DNA from: Delphinus delphis
Lineage: Eukaryota > Chordata > Mammalia > Artiodactyla > Delphinidae
Length of the DNA: 64,000 nucleotides
Assembly: GCF_949987515.2 (NCBI RefSeq)
Contig: NC_082700.1
Location: 37,535,380 to 37,599,379, forward strand
Reading direction: 5' to 3'
Shown: positions 12,705 through 24,332 of the stretch, one piece after another
How positions within the stretch are numbered: the stretch's first letter is position 1
Layout: every line of letters begins with the position of its first letter
Program-made: the position numbers and the translations under genes
Notes under the pieces: model-generated
Told to the model about the DNA's origin: nothing
The model's input: only the letters and a program-made list of their open reading frames with translations
Database searches by the model: none

Positions 12705-12900
12705 TAAGCTGTGCTGTCCAGTAGAATTTACTGCAATGTTGGAAATTCTTTCTTTCTTCTCAGTCCAATTGTGGTAGCCACTAGCCATGTGTGGTTTATA
12801 CTACTTGAAATGCGGAGAGTAAGACTATGGAACTGAACTTTTAATTTTATAGCAACGTGTGGCTAATGCCTCCTGTGTTGAACTTCTGCAGATACAGAAG
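12705..12900. mobile_element. MER3-like hAT DNA transposon copy
   Basis: The order GTGCTGTCCAGTAGAA, GGAAATTCTTTCT, GGTAGCCACTAGCCATGTG, ACTTGAAATGCGG, GAACTGAACTTTTAATTTTAT, then GTGGCTAATG matches the MER3-type non-autonomous hAT consensus as I remember it. No transposase coding sequence is present. An 8-bp target-site duplication was not convincingly found. Confidence 0.72.
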
Positions 12901-14199
12901 AAATAGATTTGGAGCAAATAGATTCATAAATATCAAGAGAAATACTGATTTTAATAATAAAATTTTAAATAATTATTCTGTCTAGTTGAATGAATGTGCT
13001 AAAGAGCATTTGAGTTGACAACCTGAAAATGTTAAGAAAAAGCACTTAGAAAATAAATTTATGCCATAGATTCTAATATAAATGTCCTAATTTTTAAGAT
13101 TACAGATTTTCAGGATCATTTAGTATGCAATACTTTTTCGTCTCTTTTTTCATATGGAGGGAACTTGAATTGTCACCTCCAGTAAGCAAATAGAATAAAT
13201 AAGTTAAAAAAGTAAATAACTAGATACTGAAAATTACTTGATATCCACTAGGTAAGTTTAAAATATTTTGAAATAAATGGGCCACCACCCAGGATGAAGG
13301 AATTGCCTTTTCCTGTGTAGCATCCTGTTTTATGCTTGATGAAAGTTGTTTTATAGCGATATGCTTTTGCTCTAAATTTATTAGTAATTTTCCCCCAAAA
13401 GGAACAATTTACTCAGAGAGATTTTATATACAGTCTTATGAAAAGGAACCTCAAAAAGAGGATCTGAAGGGTTCAAAACTGAAGGTGACAAATACAGATT
13501 TAGAAAAAGTGTTGAAATTCTTAATGATTAAAAACTTTTATTTTCTGATCTAAAAGTCCTGTCTCTGAGATTGCTGTTTGAATCACAAAGAAATATTCCC
13601 CAATTGCATTTCAGATTCAGAAAACGTTCCTTTAATTTGTGACTGAAACTAAGGACAGGGATCACTAATTGAGCCATGTTTTGTATTTATGTGTCATCTA
13701 TGTTTGGAAATTGAACTGGGACTATCAAGTAATTTCACTTAGTCCATTGAAAAAGCTATTGGATATTTTAATGTTTAGTCACCAGTGGTTTGTTTGAATT
13801 TAATACATCTGTGAGCTAGAAGTTAACATCTTTGTATCTTATTACTAATCTCCTGAGAAAGCCAGACTTATTTATTTCCCCATTTTAAATTCAAAGGGGT
13901 CATTTGTTCTTGATTAAAGGCAAACATTGATCCTTAAATTAAAAAAAAAATAGTTTTCTAACGCCTGGTACTTGGTTTTCCTACTGTGACTTTTAAGTGT
14001 GAAAGTATAATTTAGTCGAGCAGAAAACCTCTTTACAGAACCAATTCTGCTCTAAAAGTATCAATCTCAATATGTTGGCCTTTTTGAGAAAGTACTTCCG
14101 TTTCCAAAGCAGTTAAATTTCTCTTGGTATCATAGAGATGCTGAGATTTCTTTCCTTTTATTTCTTAGTCTGTACAGGAGTCAAAAATTGTTGAATTCT
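12901..14199. other. Unassigned sequence
   Basis: About 1.3 kb without a recognised gene or repeat. A 73-codon plus-strand open frame at 13332-13553 has no recognisable motif. Confidence 0.45.
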
Positions 14200-14580
14200 T
14201 TTTTTTTTTCATTACAGAGTTAAGATGCTCATCACAATTATTACTTCCTTTCTTTTCTGCAATAAAAATGAATGTTACTGATGTCAGTAACGGCATCATT
14301 TGAAAAGTAAAGAGTAATGCTGTACTGTTCCTTGTTAACAGTCAGCCCTATGAGCAGTCAGCCTCTGCAAGTTCCCAGGTCTTACTAAAGAAAATGTGTC
14401 AAAAGAGAGAGATAACCCTGCTGGGTGTACCCCCACTCTGTTCTATCATCAGGATTTACATTACTGCAGGACACGACAGCAGAGTTATAAATAAACAAAC
14501 AGCCTGTGACTCACGCTGAAGGACAATAAAGCATCTGCACCAGACAGACAGTCACCTTCTTGTTCTATTAAGTTATCATT
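14200..14580. promoter_or_regulatory. Candidate repeat-free regulatory island
   Basis: This stretch is less AT-rich than its surroundings and free of recognisable repeats. It contains a near-perfect dyad at 14274-14291 (8-bp arms, centre TG) that includes TGATGTCA, a CREB/ATF-like word. It also has a TATAAATA at 14486-14493 and a perfect AP-1 word TGACTCA at 14507-14513. All of these are short and can occur by chance. No transcript or open frame is associated. Calling it regulatory is speculative. Confidence 0.2.
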
Positions 14581-14769
14581 CCAATTTTAGATTCAGGTTT
14601 TCTGAAGCTCTTAAATTTGATTTTTCCCACTTCAAGTCACATATCGCCTTTTATCTTATTTTCCTATCTCAAAATTTCTAACAAAATTGCTGAATAACAG
14701 AACTTATTTTATCATGCCATGTTTCGGATGTACATCTCCATCCCTCCCAGGATTTCAACACTTTTCTCT

Positions 14770-14862
14770 GTCATTCGTTTATTAATTCATCTACTAATTC
14801 AACCCACAAATAAATTTTGATAACCTGCTATATGCCATGTTCTGTGCCAGGAACAAAAATGT
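14770..14862 (-). mobile_element. L2-like 3' end fragment
   Basis: Repeated ATTCATCTACTAATTCA-like words are followed by AAATTTTGATAACCTGCTATATGCCATGTTCTGTGCCAGG, the antisense of the L2 3' end that encodes the CTGGCACATAGTAGG phrase. The match is short and diverged. Confidence 0.5.
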
Positions 14863-15359
14863 CACATGAGTAACATCTTCTGAAAAAGGAGCATCCAACT
14901 AGTCTTCCTGTAAAAAGGTATCACCTGTAGTATAAGTATTGGACCCCAATAGACTGGAACATGCAAACTATCTAAATAGTTGCTCTAAATCTCCAGATGA
15001 TTTAGAACCATCTGTGAGGCTTTTAAACACTAAATTATTCAAGTCTCACTTCAGACCGACTGAATTAGACTCTCTGGTGGTGGGTGTTGACATGTATGCT
15101 GTGAATAACAAATCTAAGTGACTTTAATAATGCCAGTTGAGAACCACTGCTCTGAGATATTATAGAATTTGTATTTTCATTATAATGGGGCAGCGAACAA
15201 ATATAAATAAAACATGATCAAGTGAACAAACACTAACATTAAATTATAGAAATTATTTTGTAATCATGTAATCAATGATTCCACATGTTGAATTAGCACC
15301 CTATGCTACAATGCTTCAGGAAAGAGAACTGTATTTAAGTGTATTTTTAAAAAGATATC
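14863..15359. other. Unassigned sequence
   Basis: No gene or repeat is recognised. A 60-codon frame at 14939-15121 shows no recognisable domain. Confidence 0.4.
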
Positions 15360-15752
15360 TGTTATAGAATGAATTGTGTCCCCCACCCTCCCAAAATATA
15401 TATGTTGAAGCCCTAACCCCAGTGGGAATATATTTGGGGATAAAGACTTCAAGGATGTACTTAAGTGAAATCATAAGGGTGAGGCCCTAATCTGGTAGGA
15501 TTGATGTCCTTATAAGAAGAGGAAGAGACACCAGCAATCTTTCTGCCTGCAAGCACAAAGAAAAGGCCATGTGAGGACACAGTAAAAAAGTAGCCACCTT
15601 GCAAACCAGGAAGAAATTCTCACCAGAAACCAACCCTGCTGGCGTTTTGATATTGGACTTACAGTCTCCAGAACTGTGAGAAAGTAAATGTCTGTTGTTT
15701 AAACCACCAAGTCTGTGGTTTTCTATTATGGGAGCCCAAATAAACAAATACA
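15360..15752 (+). mobile_element. MLT1A-like (ERVL-MaLR) solo LTR
   Basis: A clear, nearly complete LTR: GAATGAATTGTGTCCCCC, ATGTTGAAGCCCTAACCCC, GTCCTTATAAGAAGAGGAAG, GGCCATGTGAGGACACAG, ACCAGAAACCAACCCTGC, TCCAGAACTGTGAGAAA and TGTTGTTTAAACCACC appear in the expected order. There is no internal region, so it is a solo LTR left after recombination. Confidence 0.88.
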
Positions 15753-16375
15753 ATATCTTAAAGCTACTTCTCCTGTCCTTGTGTTCAAAGGAGACAGGAA
15801 GAAACCAGACATGAATAAAATATGTCATCTTAATTGAACATAGTAAAGCCAGAGGTAGTTACCCATTCCTGCAATAGCTGACAGGAAAAAACAAGCTCAA
15901 AGAGACATGCCATATATAAAATGACAATCCTAGCATATGACAGATTCCTCAAGACCCCTCATGCTCACAATCGACTACCAAAACTGATTATTTCAACATT
16001 AATTAATTAATTAATCCAAAGGCATTGATATCAGTCTCTGTATTAATTCCCGGATGATTCTTTGAGTTTCTTTGTAAGCTGCTACTAAAATGTAACAGTG
16101 GCCATGGTATTCAACAAGGGAGGAACATATGGCTGCAAAGTACACAGCAGGGCAGTGAGAAGCAGGTGATCAGTTCATGGCAATTAGTAGATCAGGCATT
16201 CCCCTTCAAATAAAGAAATGAAACTTAAGAGCAATAGCAATATCCATAGGGCAGCACAATTTATTGTGCAATATTTTATGATACATTTACCTCTTGTATA
16301 GTTGTTTTATTATTTTATGGCAGAATAAGATAGAGAAATACTCTTTCCCATTTCATGGCAGAGGAGAAAGAAATA
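15753..16375. other. Unassigned sequence
   Basis: No gene is recognised. It includes an ATTAATTAATTAATTAAT run at 15999-16015. Confidence 0.5.
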
Positions 16376-16450
16376 GGTAATTATTATTTATAGAGCACCT
16401 TTAACATGCTAAGCAATATGTTAAATATTTTACATTTCAAAGAGGCAGTA
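16376..16450 (-). mobile_element. Possible MIR fragment
   Basis: ATTATTTATAGAGCACCTTTAACATGCTAAGCAATATGTTAAATATTTTACAT follows the antisense MIR tail pattern (GAGCACCTACTATGTGCC... TTTACAT). Short and diverged. Confidence 0.4.
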
Positions 16451-16794
16451 TAATCTTAAAAGTTAATGTAGGTCATTACTGTAGGTAATAATCCAAAAGA
16501 GGCCTAAAGTTATTAGTAGTATTTTAAAGGAAAAAGAAAAAGGCAAGTGGAAGCTTGGAAATTTCTGAGCCTGTGACCCTATTAGGAATGTGTATTTACT
16601 GACAATACTAATTTATTTTTCCACAATTGTGTGTCTTTATTTGGTTTAGGGAGAGAATCAAGGGAGTAATTTCCAGAACACAATGGAACAGCTATCCCTA
16701 AAACGATGACAGTTTTGCTATAACATACCCATAAATGATGGATGGCATACCTAACATTCTGAATGAAGCAAAAATAATTTTGTCAGTTTTGTTC

Positions 16795-17470
16795 AATGCT
16801 ATTGAACAAAGGAGTTGAAAACTTATGTCCACACGAAAAGCTGCACCTGGATATTTACAGCAGCTTTATTCATAATTGCGTAACTTGGAAGCAACTAAGA
16901 TGCCCCTCAGTAGGTGAATAGATAAATAAACTGTGGCATATTCAGACAACGTAATATTATTTAATGCTACAAAGAAATGAGCTATCAATCCTAAAAAGAC
17001 ACACAGAATCCTTAAATCAGAAAATGCTCTATGCTTTCTGATTTCAACAATGACACTCTGGAAAATGCAAAACTATGGAGACAGTAAAAAGATCAGTGGT
17101 TGCCAGGAGTTAGGTGAGAGGGAGGGATAAATAGGGATGAATAGAGGATTTTTAGGACAGTGAAACTACTCTGTACAATACTATCAATGGTGAATACATG
17201 TCATTATAGGTGTGCCCAAACCCATAGAAAGTAAACAACCAGAAGTGAACTTTAATGTAAACCATGGACTTTGGGTGATAATGGTGTGTCAGTGCAGGTT
17301 CCTTAGTTGTAACAGAAGTGCCACTCTGATGGGGATGTTGATAATTGGGGAAGCTATGCGTGTGTGAGGGCGGCAGGGGGGTTATCAGAAATCTCTTTAC
17401 CTTCTACTCAATTTTGCTGTGAACACAAAGTTGCTCTAAAAGATAGTCTACTTAAAAATACAAAAAAAAA
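16795..17470 (+). mobile_element. L1M-type LINE-1 3' end
   Basis: The copy runs from the ORF2 end / 3' UTR block (TTTATTCATAATTGCGTAACTTGGAAGCAACTAAGATG) through GATCAGTGGTTGCCAGGAG, GGACAGTGAAACTACTCTGTACAATACT, TGGACTTTGGGTGATAATGGTGTGTCA and GGGGATGTTGATAATTGGGG. It ends at AATTTTGCTGTGAACAC and an A-rich tail near 17461. This arrangement is typical of old L1M subfamilies. No frame is intact. Confidence 0.9.
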
Positions 17471-17569
17471 GAATAAGTACTCTAAAACATCTATTATATT
17501 CATTCAAATAACCTGTTACTTATGTATAAACATGCAGATATATGATAAATAATAATTGGGACTGTAACT

Positions 17570-17745
17570 ACCTCTGCAGAGGGAAGGATATAAAACATCC
17601 TTCAATTTTAACTCTAAAGATGAATTTTCCTAAGCTGCGTGGTGGTTTCATGTGTGTTTATTATATCATTTGCTACAAATTTTGTATGCCTGAAATATTT
17701 CATGTGCAAACACAATAATGAGAAATGTATAGTGTAGAATGGAAG
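17570..17745 (+). mobile_element. Possible second L1M 3' terminal fragment
   Basis: TTCATGTGTGTTTATTATATCATTTG...TTGTATGCCTGAAATATTTCATG resembles the last 100 bases of L1M 3' UTRs (GTGTTCATTATATTATT...TGTTTGAAATATTTCATAATAA). It lies just after a complete L1M 3' end, so it would be a separate event. Confidence 0.4.
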
Positions 17746-18464
17746 GTTTTAAATGAAATACCCATAATTAACAACTTCTATCCTCAGTAAATATTATTTC
17801 CCAAAATCTGGTCTGTCGATAGTCCTAATTAGGGTTCCCTTTATTCTCTTTTTTCTCTTCCTGCTAACACAGCTTCCCTGCTCCTAGTTACCTTCTTCAC
17901 GATCCCTATATTATTCATTCCTTAGTCATGCAGGCAGAGATGTTCAGCTGTCTCCACCCCCGCTTCAAAATGTGTGCCTCCAAACCTACTACAGAGCACA
18001 GCAAGACAAACAGATAACCTTCTAATTATCAGGTCCCCATTTCTACCCAAACACGTATATATACACACAGAGTGTTAAAGACATTAAAAATATATACGCA
18101 TATACAAATATGTATGTATTATATATGTGTATATATGAAAATGAATCTTTTGCAAAGCATAGGACCATTTTATATTATTCTTTTTTCCCAGTATGTAGCA
18201 CATACCTCAGTACAAGGTCAGACCTACCAAACAAGAGGTCACTTGTAGTTGACATGGCCTGACTGGCCCTTGCCTTGACAGGCTGGCTGCCTGAAAGGTT
18301 TGTCATTCGTGTCCATGTACATAGTACATTCCTCGAGTCTTTTTTCAAATATATGTGCAACAAAAGAGTATAGGAGGAGAGAAAACATTACAAATCACGG
18401 TTAAAAAATATAGAAATCAAGAAGGGGGGAAATGTTGCTCAGATAAACTTTGTCAGTTTGCATA
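17746..18464. other. Unassigned sequence with a TA/CA-rich patch
   Basis: No gene is recognised. A low-complexity ATATAC/TATGTAT patch covers about 18052-18137. Confidence 0.5.
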
Positions 18465-18476
18465 GAAAGCAGTCTT

Positions 18477-19025
18477 TATTTTTTTTTTTTTAATATCTTT
18501 ATTGGAGTATAATTGCTTTACATTGTTGTGTTAGTTTCTGCTGTATAACAAAGTGAATCAGTTATATGCATACATATATACCCATATCCCCGCCGTCTTC
18601 TGTCCCTCCCACCCCTCTAGGTGGTCACAAAGCACTGAGCTGATCTCCCTGTGCTATACAGCTGCTTCCCACTAGCTATCTATATTACCTTTGGCAGTGT
18701 GTATATGTCAATGCTACTCTCTCACTTTGTCCCAGCTTACCCTTCCCCCTCCCCGTGTCCTCAAGTCCATTCTCTATATCTGTGTCTTTATTCTCGTCCT
18801 GCCCCTAGGTTTATCAGAACCTTTTTTTTTTTTTAGATTCCATATATATGTGTTAACATATAGTATTTGTTTTTTCTCTTTCTAACCTACTTTACTCTGT
18901 ATGACAGACTCTAGGTGCATCTAATCTACCTCACTCAATTTTGTTTCTTTTTATGGCTGAGTGATATTCCATTGTATGTGCCACATCTTATTTATCCATT
19001 CATCTGTGGTTGGACACTTAGGTTG
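18477..19025 (-). mobile_element. 5'-truncated LINE-1, bounded by a 12-bp target-site duplication
   Basis: The plus strand begins with the T-run at about 18479-18492 (antisense poly(A)). It then reads the antisense L1 3' UTR: TTGGAGTATAATTGCTTTACA, GTTTCTGCTGTATAACAAAGTGAATCAG, a C-rich GTCCCTCCCACCCCTC block and AGCACTGAGCTGATCTCCCTGTGC. It ends in ORF2 C-terminal-flanking sequence (GAGTGATATTCCATTGTATGTG). The direct repeat GAAAGCAGTCTT at 18465-18476 and 19026-19037 is a perfect 12-bp target-site duplication, which fixes both ends and shows a simple insertion. Confidence 0.95.
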
Positions 19026-19037
19026 GAAAGCAGTCTT

Positions 19038-20622
19038 CTTTAAATTTTGTTCAAAAACAGTCTAAAATAATTTATTATTGAAGCTTAAAATAAAAGGGAT
19101 TTACATACTATGCTAAAGATGTGAAAAAGGAGAGATACATTTCATATATAAGCAGGCTGTCATAATTATGTTTGCTTTGGAGAATGTATGTTCCTACCAA
19201 ATAATAATGAAATGAATGCTTGTGCCATTGGCTGTTTTCCTGATTTTCTGAAGCCCAATCCCATCTCTGATTGTCACTAACCAAGTGCAGACCACCAACA
19301 GCTCTTATGATCTGCCAGTTTATTGCTTTGTGGCTCTCCAAAATTGTTTTTGGTCAGTTTTTTGTTTGTATATTTTTGTTTTGATCTTTCTCTCAACTTC
19401 AACCCACAGGTACCTGGAATTGGGTTAGGTAAATTGTTGATAAAAATTTGATTCTGGTTGAATTGAGATGCATTTGCTAAGCCTTCTGTTGGGTTCCTTT
19501 GCCCAAGCCTATCTACTCAGGAACACTATCTCTTAGAGGTGAAAGACCTGCAAATTATGTGTTTTTGGTAAATTAACAGAGGCTGGTCTAGCTCTTTGAG
19601 TACACAGAAGTGTTAAGCATTATTAGGTCTCTTTAAATTTTCACTAGAAAGTTAATTTAATTTAGAATATTAATATTTTTATGCATCATTTTCAAAATAT
19701 TTCCACCATTCTCTATTTTTTGGCTTTGTTTTCTGTTGTAGTTGTTTCAAAAGATTAATAATCAGATTTCATCCACAGCATATACTTTTCCTTAGATATT
19801 TTTTACAAGCATGTAAAAAAAGTATGAAATGCCAGCTGAATTTTAAGGTGTTTTGAAGAAAGAAACACTGAATATTCTTATCTAACAGGGATATGCTGTT
19901 AATACATGAAGAAAAAAGAAGTTTGGCTTTAGCACCTAGGAAGATATTTTTGGTTGATTTGAAAACACTGAGGCAAGTGAATAGCAAATGCACAAATTGA
20001 CTTTTGGCTGATATACTTGTATTTTCTAAATACGACTCTTAGCGCTCTTTGGAAAATGCCATTTTATGAACTGAATTTGAACTCAGAAGGTCAACTTATT
20101 AAAGGTTACATCACTACCCAAAAGGGCTTAATAAACTATAAAACCTCTATGTTGTATATATCATAACTCAGAATAAAAGGGAAAATAGTGCAGTTTAAGG
20201 AAAGACTTTAATATCTCGTGTCCTTTCACCAGCTGCTCTCTTAACTAGATCTTATTTTATTTGTGTCTGCTAACTCACTTAAAGTATATCAGAATTAGAT
20301 GTAAATTACCTCAGATAATTTTCTAATTGCAACAACTGCATGTACTATTCTAAGGCCAAATAATATATAACTAATCTCATTATAACCTTCTCTCTAACCA
20401 CCATTTTGAGAGACAAAATAACAAGTATAGGTCTTCCACATCATCAGAGAAAGTGACACTTTATACCTCTGGGAACTCAGAACACATAATTTGACCCAAA
20501 AGAAAAAAAATGTTAATGAGTAGCCTTACCCTGAGATTGTATATTTATTGGTCTATTTTATGTTGAAGGAGGTCATGGATATATATTCCTGTGTCCTGTA
20601 CCAAAGTATAGATGCCTTGTGG
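19038..20622. other. Unassigned sequence
   Basis: About 1.6 kb with no recognised gene or repeat. Antisense open frames at 19108-19341 and 19769-19993 show no domain. Confidence 0.5.
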
Positions 20623-20700
20623 ATTTTACTTGGCATTTTCTAGTATCAAGATATACAAACCTTTAAAAATGCCATACCCTCACATTTTGCCAAGTAAAAT
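20623..20700. repeat. Inverted repeat, 13-bp perfect arms
   Basis: ATTTTACTTGGCA at 20623-20635 is exactly complementary to TGCCAAGTAAAAT at 20688-20700, with a 52-base spacer. The span is the size of a small hairpin, but the pairing does not continue into the spacer, so a microRNA precursor is unlikely. Confidence 0.85.
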
Positions 20701-22299
20701 ATAGGAAACCAGTAGGATGGCTCTGCCTTGACATATAGCAGTCACTCAGTGGCAAAATAAGAGTTGATTTCCATTTCAGTAAAAGTGAACGTAGAGTCAT
20801 CAGGGAAAAAAATGTTACAAGAATATATAAGAATTATAGAAATGGATAGACTAAATATGAAATTAAAATACATATAAAGCAGAGAGTCGCTTCTTTTTCT
20901 TCAATAAGTTGATTCAGAGTCTCTTGACTTCATTATTTTTCACACTGTGTCTCCTCCCCATATTTTCCTCTCAACATCTTATTTTTGTTTTGTCTTTTGG
21001 GAGTAGTCCATCTTTTCTTTTTAATATCCTCTCCTGTAACCGTAGATTTTAAAATCCTAGCTCTTCCAAGAGTCTTCCTAGATTGGATGGAAATTGGCCC
21101 TTGTTTCTATCCCTGTTTTTAATTATCTAACTGTGGTACAATCTATAAGCTAATCAAGTGTTATAGCCATTTTTTATTATTAGCTGTATTTCAGCTTTTC
21201 AAGTTGTTGATTGTGCTCAGCTTGTTTTATATTCTTTGTATTTCTTTACATTTGTCTTAACAGGGCATTAACATCCCTTTAATTGGGAGTCTCAATCTTA
21301 AGTATTTTGAGAAGCAAAGTGGTAAAGTCGTGCACATCTACAGAGTGTGAGAAATCTGGAGAATTAGAACTTGACACCTTTCCTAAAATTATTCAAATTT
21401 AAATTCCTGGGAAATATATTAGTCAAATTAAGTATAAGATACTGCTACCAGTTATAAAGTAATTTGTAGCGGAACAAACAGAATAATATACAATTAGAAG
21501 TAGACAAACAAAAATTGCTTACCTCAAATAACTAAACTTCCACTGAAAATTATCTTTATATGTCATGGTAAGGACCTTTTGATCAATATTAACATTAAAA
21601 TAAATTGTCCCATATGCATACACATAGCTCAGTATTCAAAAAATATTTGAATACTAAGTTATAGACTCTGGGTTGATGGTAGAAAGAACAGCCAAAAATT
21701 ATATATTGGAATAGATTCAGTAACAAAAAACACTGTAAGTGAAATAAAGTAAATTTTCACAAAATGACTGAATACTAGCTTCATATCTATGGAAGAATAT
21801 TACTGATGTTGAACCATAGCAAAGGGCTGTGAAAAAAAGGACAGAACCCTGACTAACCCAGCAGTTACAATCAAAGATAGGGTATAATTTTTGAACAAAA
21901 TTAAGTGCTACAGATTAAAAACCTAAAACCTCTTTTGCATATGTATAATGTCACCTAACCGTGAGTCAAATTTGTCTTTTAGGCAACTGAGAAGATATTA
22001 TCAACAGTAGTATTTGCCAGTAAGAAAGAAAGGAAGAGGAAAAAATAAACCAAACCAGTGGTGTGATTTCATCAAAATGATACTCTACAGGAGGGCTTCT
22101 CCGGAGGAGAGGGAAGGAGTATGAGAAACACATGGGGGTGTTTCTCAGACTGTAATAGCAGAGGTGTGATCTCCAGCCAAGAAGCATCTGCAGAGTCCTT
22201 TCTGGCAGAGGTAAAGGAAGCTCAGAGATTCTGTTTAGCATTGCTGTGTTGAACATCATCCCTATGTGTGTATCTGAACTTTCACGTCAGTCCCATGCA
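20701..22299. other. Unassigned sequence
   Basis: About 1.6 kb with no gene recognised. A 97-codon antisense open frame at 21966-22259 shows no motif or family resemblance and is treated as chance. Confidence 0.5.
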
Positions 22300-22412
22300 G
22301 CCTGACCACACACACTCACACACAGGCTCAGTGCATCTACATGTGCTCTTACACTCTCACACATGAGCACTCCCACTCACATTTACTCATTCGCACTGTC
22401 CTTCACACTCAT
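22300..22412. repeat. CACTC/CACA-rich low-complexity tract
   Basis: An irregular run of CACACTCACA, ACACTCTCACACATGAGCACTCCCACTCAC and similar pyrimidine-rich words, probably a decayed microsatellite. Confidence 0.75.
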
Positions 22413-22867
22413 GCCCCCGTTCAATTACACTTCCCCTCCTACGCCAGCAGAGAGATATAAATCCTATAGGAATTAAAAATAGATGTTCAAAATTCCCCTT
22501 TAAATAAATCTTTAATTGCCAGCAGATGGATTATGGACTTGATATTTACATTTTGAGAGGTTTCCAATTACAATAGAATCTACCAGCATTTTTCACTCTA
22601 TATGGAGCCATTCACTTGTATTTGGAACACAATTCAATTTTCCAAATTTGGCTAAACTAAACATTTTAGGAACACAAATATCCATCAAAAGGAGGTAGAT
22701 TTACAACTGGGCAAAGTGCAATGTTTGCACATTTATTTTCCCCTCTGAGACATTATCAATTTTGACCAAAAAAATGTTTTTCTCTCTCTGAAAATTAGGC
22801 ACCTGATACACTCTCATTGACCATATGAATACTGTTAGGTCTCTGACTTCTTTTCTTAAGTTTTCAA
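22413..22867. other. Unassigned sequence
   Basis: No gene or repeat is recognised. Confidence 0.45.
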
Positions 22868-23300
22868 ATTAAAAAAAAAATTTTTTTGAAGTATAGTTTA
22901 TTTACAATGTTGTGTTACTTTCTGTTGTACAGCAAATTGATTCAGATATACATGTATATATGTTCTTTTTAAGATTATTATTTCAGATTATAATGCATTT
23001 AGGTTATTACAAATTATTGAATCTAGTTCCCTATGCCATACAATAGGTCCTTGTTTATCTATTTTATATATAATAATTTATATATATTAATCACAAGCTC
23101 TTAATTTATCCTTCCCGCCTTTCTCCTTTGGTAACCTTAAGTTTGTTTTCTATGTCTATGAGTACGTTTCTGTTTTGTAAATAAGTTCATTTGTATCATT
23201 TTTATAAATTTGAAATACAAGAGATATCATATGATGTTTAACTTTCTCTGTCTTACTTCACTTAGTATGATCATATCTAGGTCCATCTAGATCTCTAACT
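22868..23300 (-). mobile_element. 5'-truncated LINE-1 3' end
   Basis: The plus strand shows an A/T-rich tail remnant, then the antisense L1 3' UTR: GAAGTATAGTTTATTTACAATGTTGTGTTA, TTCTGTTGTACAGCAAATTGATTCAG, TCTAGTTCCCTATGCCATACAATAGGTCC, and CTTTCTCTGTCTTACTTCACTTAGTATGATCATATCTAGGTCCATC. TCTCTGACTTCTTTTCTTAAG before the element and TCTCTAACTCCTCTTAAG after it may be a decayed target-site duplication. Confidence 0.92.
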
Positions 23301-23384
23301 CCTCTTAAGAGAAGGAGAAGCAAACAGAATACAGGGATTGGACTCAGAATTGAAGAGGGGAAGAGAACACTAGCACTAGAACAC

Positions 23385-23565
23385 ACTGTGACTCTTACTG
23401 AGGTCTAGGCACTGTGCTAGATCACACAATAGGTGTGATATAGACATATTCTCACTTAAGAAGGCTAGGGTTTTATTCTTGCTTCTGGGGAAAGCAGCTA
23501 TGCAACCTTGGATTCCAGTTAATTGCTCTAACTCAAAGCTATGACTTTTAAAATTATTTAACTAG
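23385..23565 (-). mobile_element. Possible MIR fragment
   Basis: CTGAGGTCTAGGCACTGTGCTAGAT near the start and AACCTTGGATTCCAG...CTCTAACTCAAAGCTATGACT near the end are in the positions expected for an antisense MIR. The middle is eroded. Confidence 0.42.
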
Positions 23566-24332
23566 ATCACTTATACTATCATATCCAGATTTAAATTTAT
23601 ATTACTAATAGAACCTTATTTAATACTATATTGACAAAATGATATTTCTATGAGTATTATGGTCTATGACAGTGCTTGCTCACATGTCCTTTCTTCAGCA
23701 GGTTTTAACATAGTACAACATTTATTTTCCTTATATTTCATTTAAAATCTAATTCTCTTTTGGGAGGTTGAAAAAATGTAGACTACATGTCATTATTTCT
23801 AAGTACTTGTCTTCACTCAAATTCAATGTAAAATAGCTAAAAATTTTATAGCCATTACTGTTTATAGAATGCTTTCACAAATGCTAAATTGATCCATATT
23901 TATGTAATAGAGATCTACAATATTCAAGGAATTAAGGAAGATTCTGAGTTTAGAATCACCTGGTTAAAAAAAAAAAAAGAAAGGTGGTAAGGAGGATTAG
24001 TCCACTGTTAGTCCAATGAACAGTCCACTGTTCCTCCTCCAATTTCTGAACTGGTAGAAAGAAGTGTCACATAGATGGAGATCAAATAATAAAACTGTTA
24101 AACTATTTTTGACAAAATCCAAAATGGAAATTTTGTATTAGATATCTAGACACAAAGAGGGATTTAACATTTCACTACTGATCAGTGTTCAGATTGCTCC
24201 CCAAGTCACTGGCATAGCCTGAATTGCAGACTTCACCATCAGTACAGGCCAGGAGCCTATCATGGAAGAGAGAGAATAGCCATCCAGAAAAGAGGCTGCT
24301 CCAAAGAGTGAGGACTCAGAAAGCCTTAAATC
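23566..24332. other. Unassigned sequence
   Basis: No gene is recognised. A short tandem echo of AGTCCACTGTT occurs at about 23999-24032. Confidence 0.45.

Noticed and set aside
14486..14513. A TATA box and transcription start
   Set aside because: Only one TATAAATA word, with no downstream open frame, splice signal or CpG content; kept only as a speculative regulatory island.
15487..15828. 113-codon antisense open frame
   Set aside because: It covers an MLT1A-like LTR and its flank; a chance frame.
19380..19425. Polypyrimidine run followed by CACAGGTA resembling a splice acceptor
   Set aside because: No coding frame or matching donor nearby; such strings are common by chance.
20623..20700. 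Possible microRNA precursor
   Set aside because: Pairing stops at 13 bp and the 52-base spacer does not fold on.
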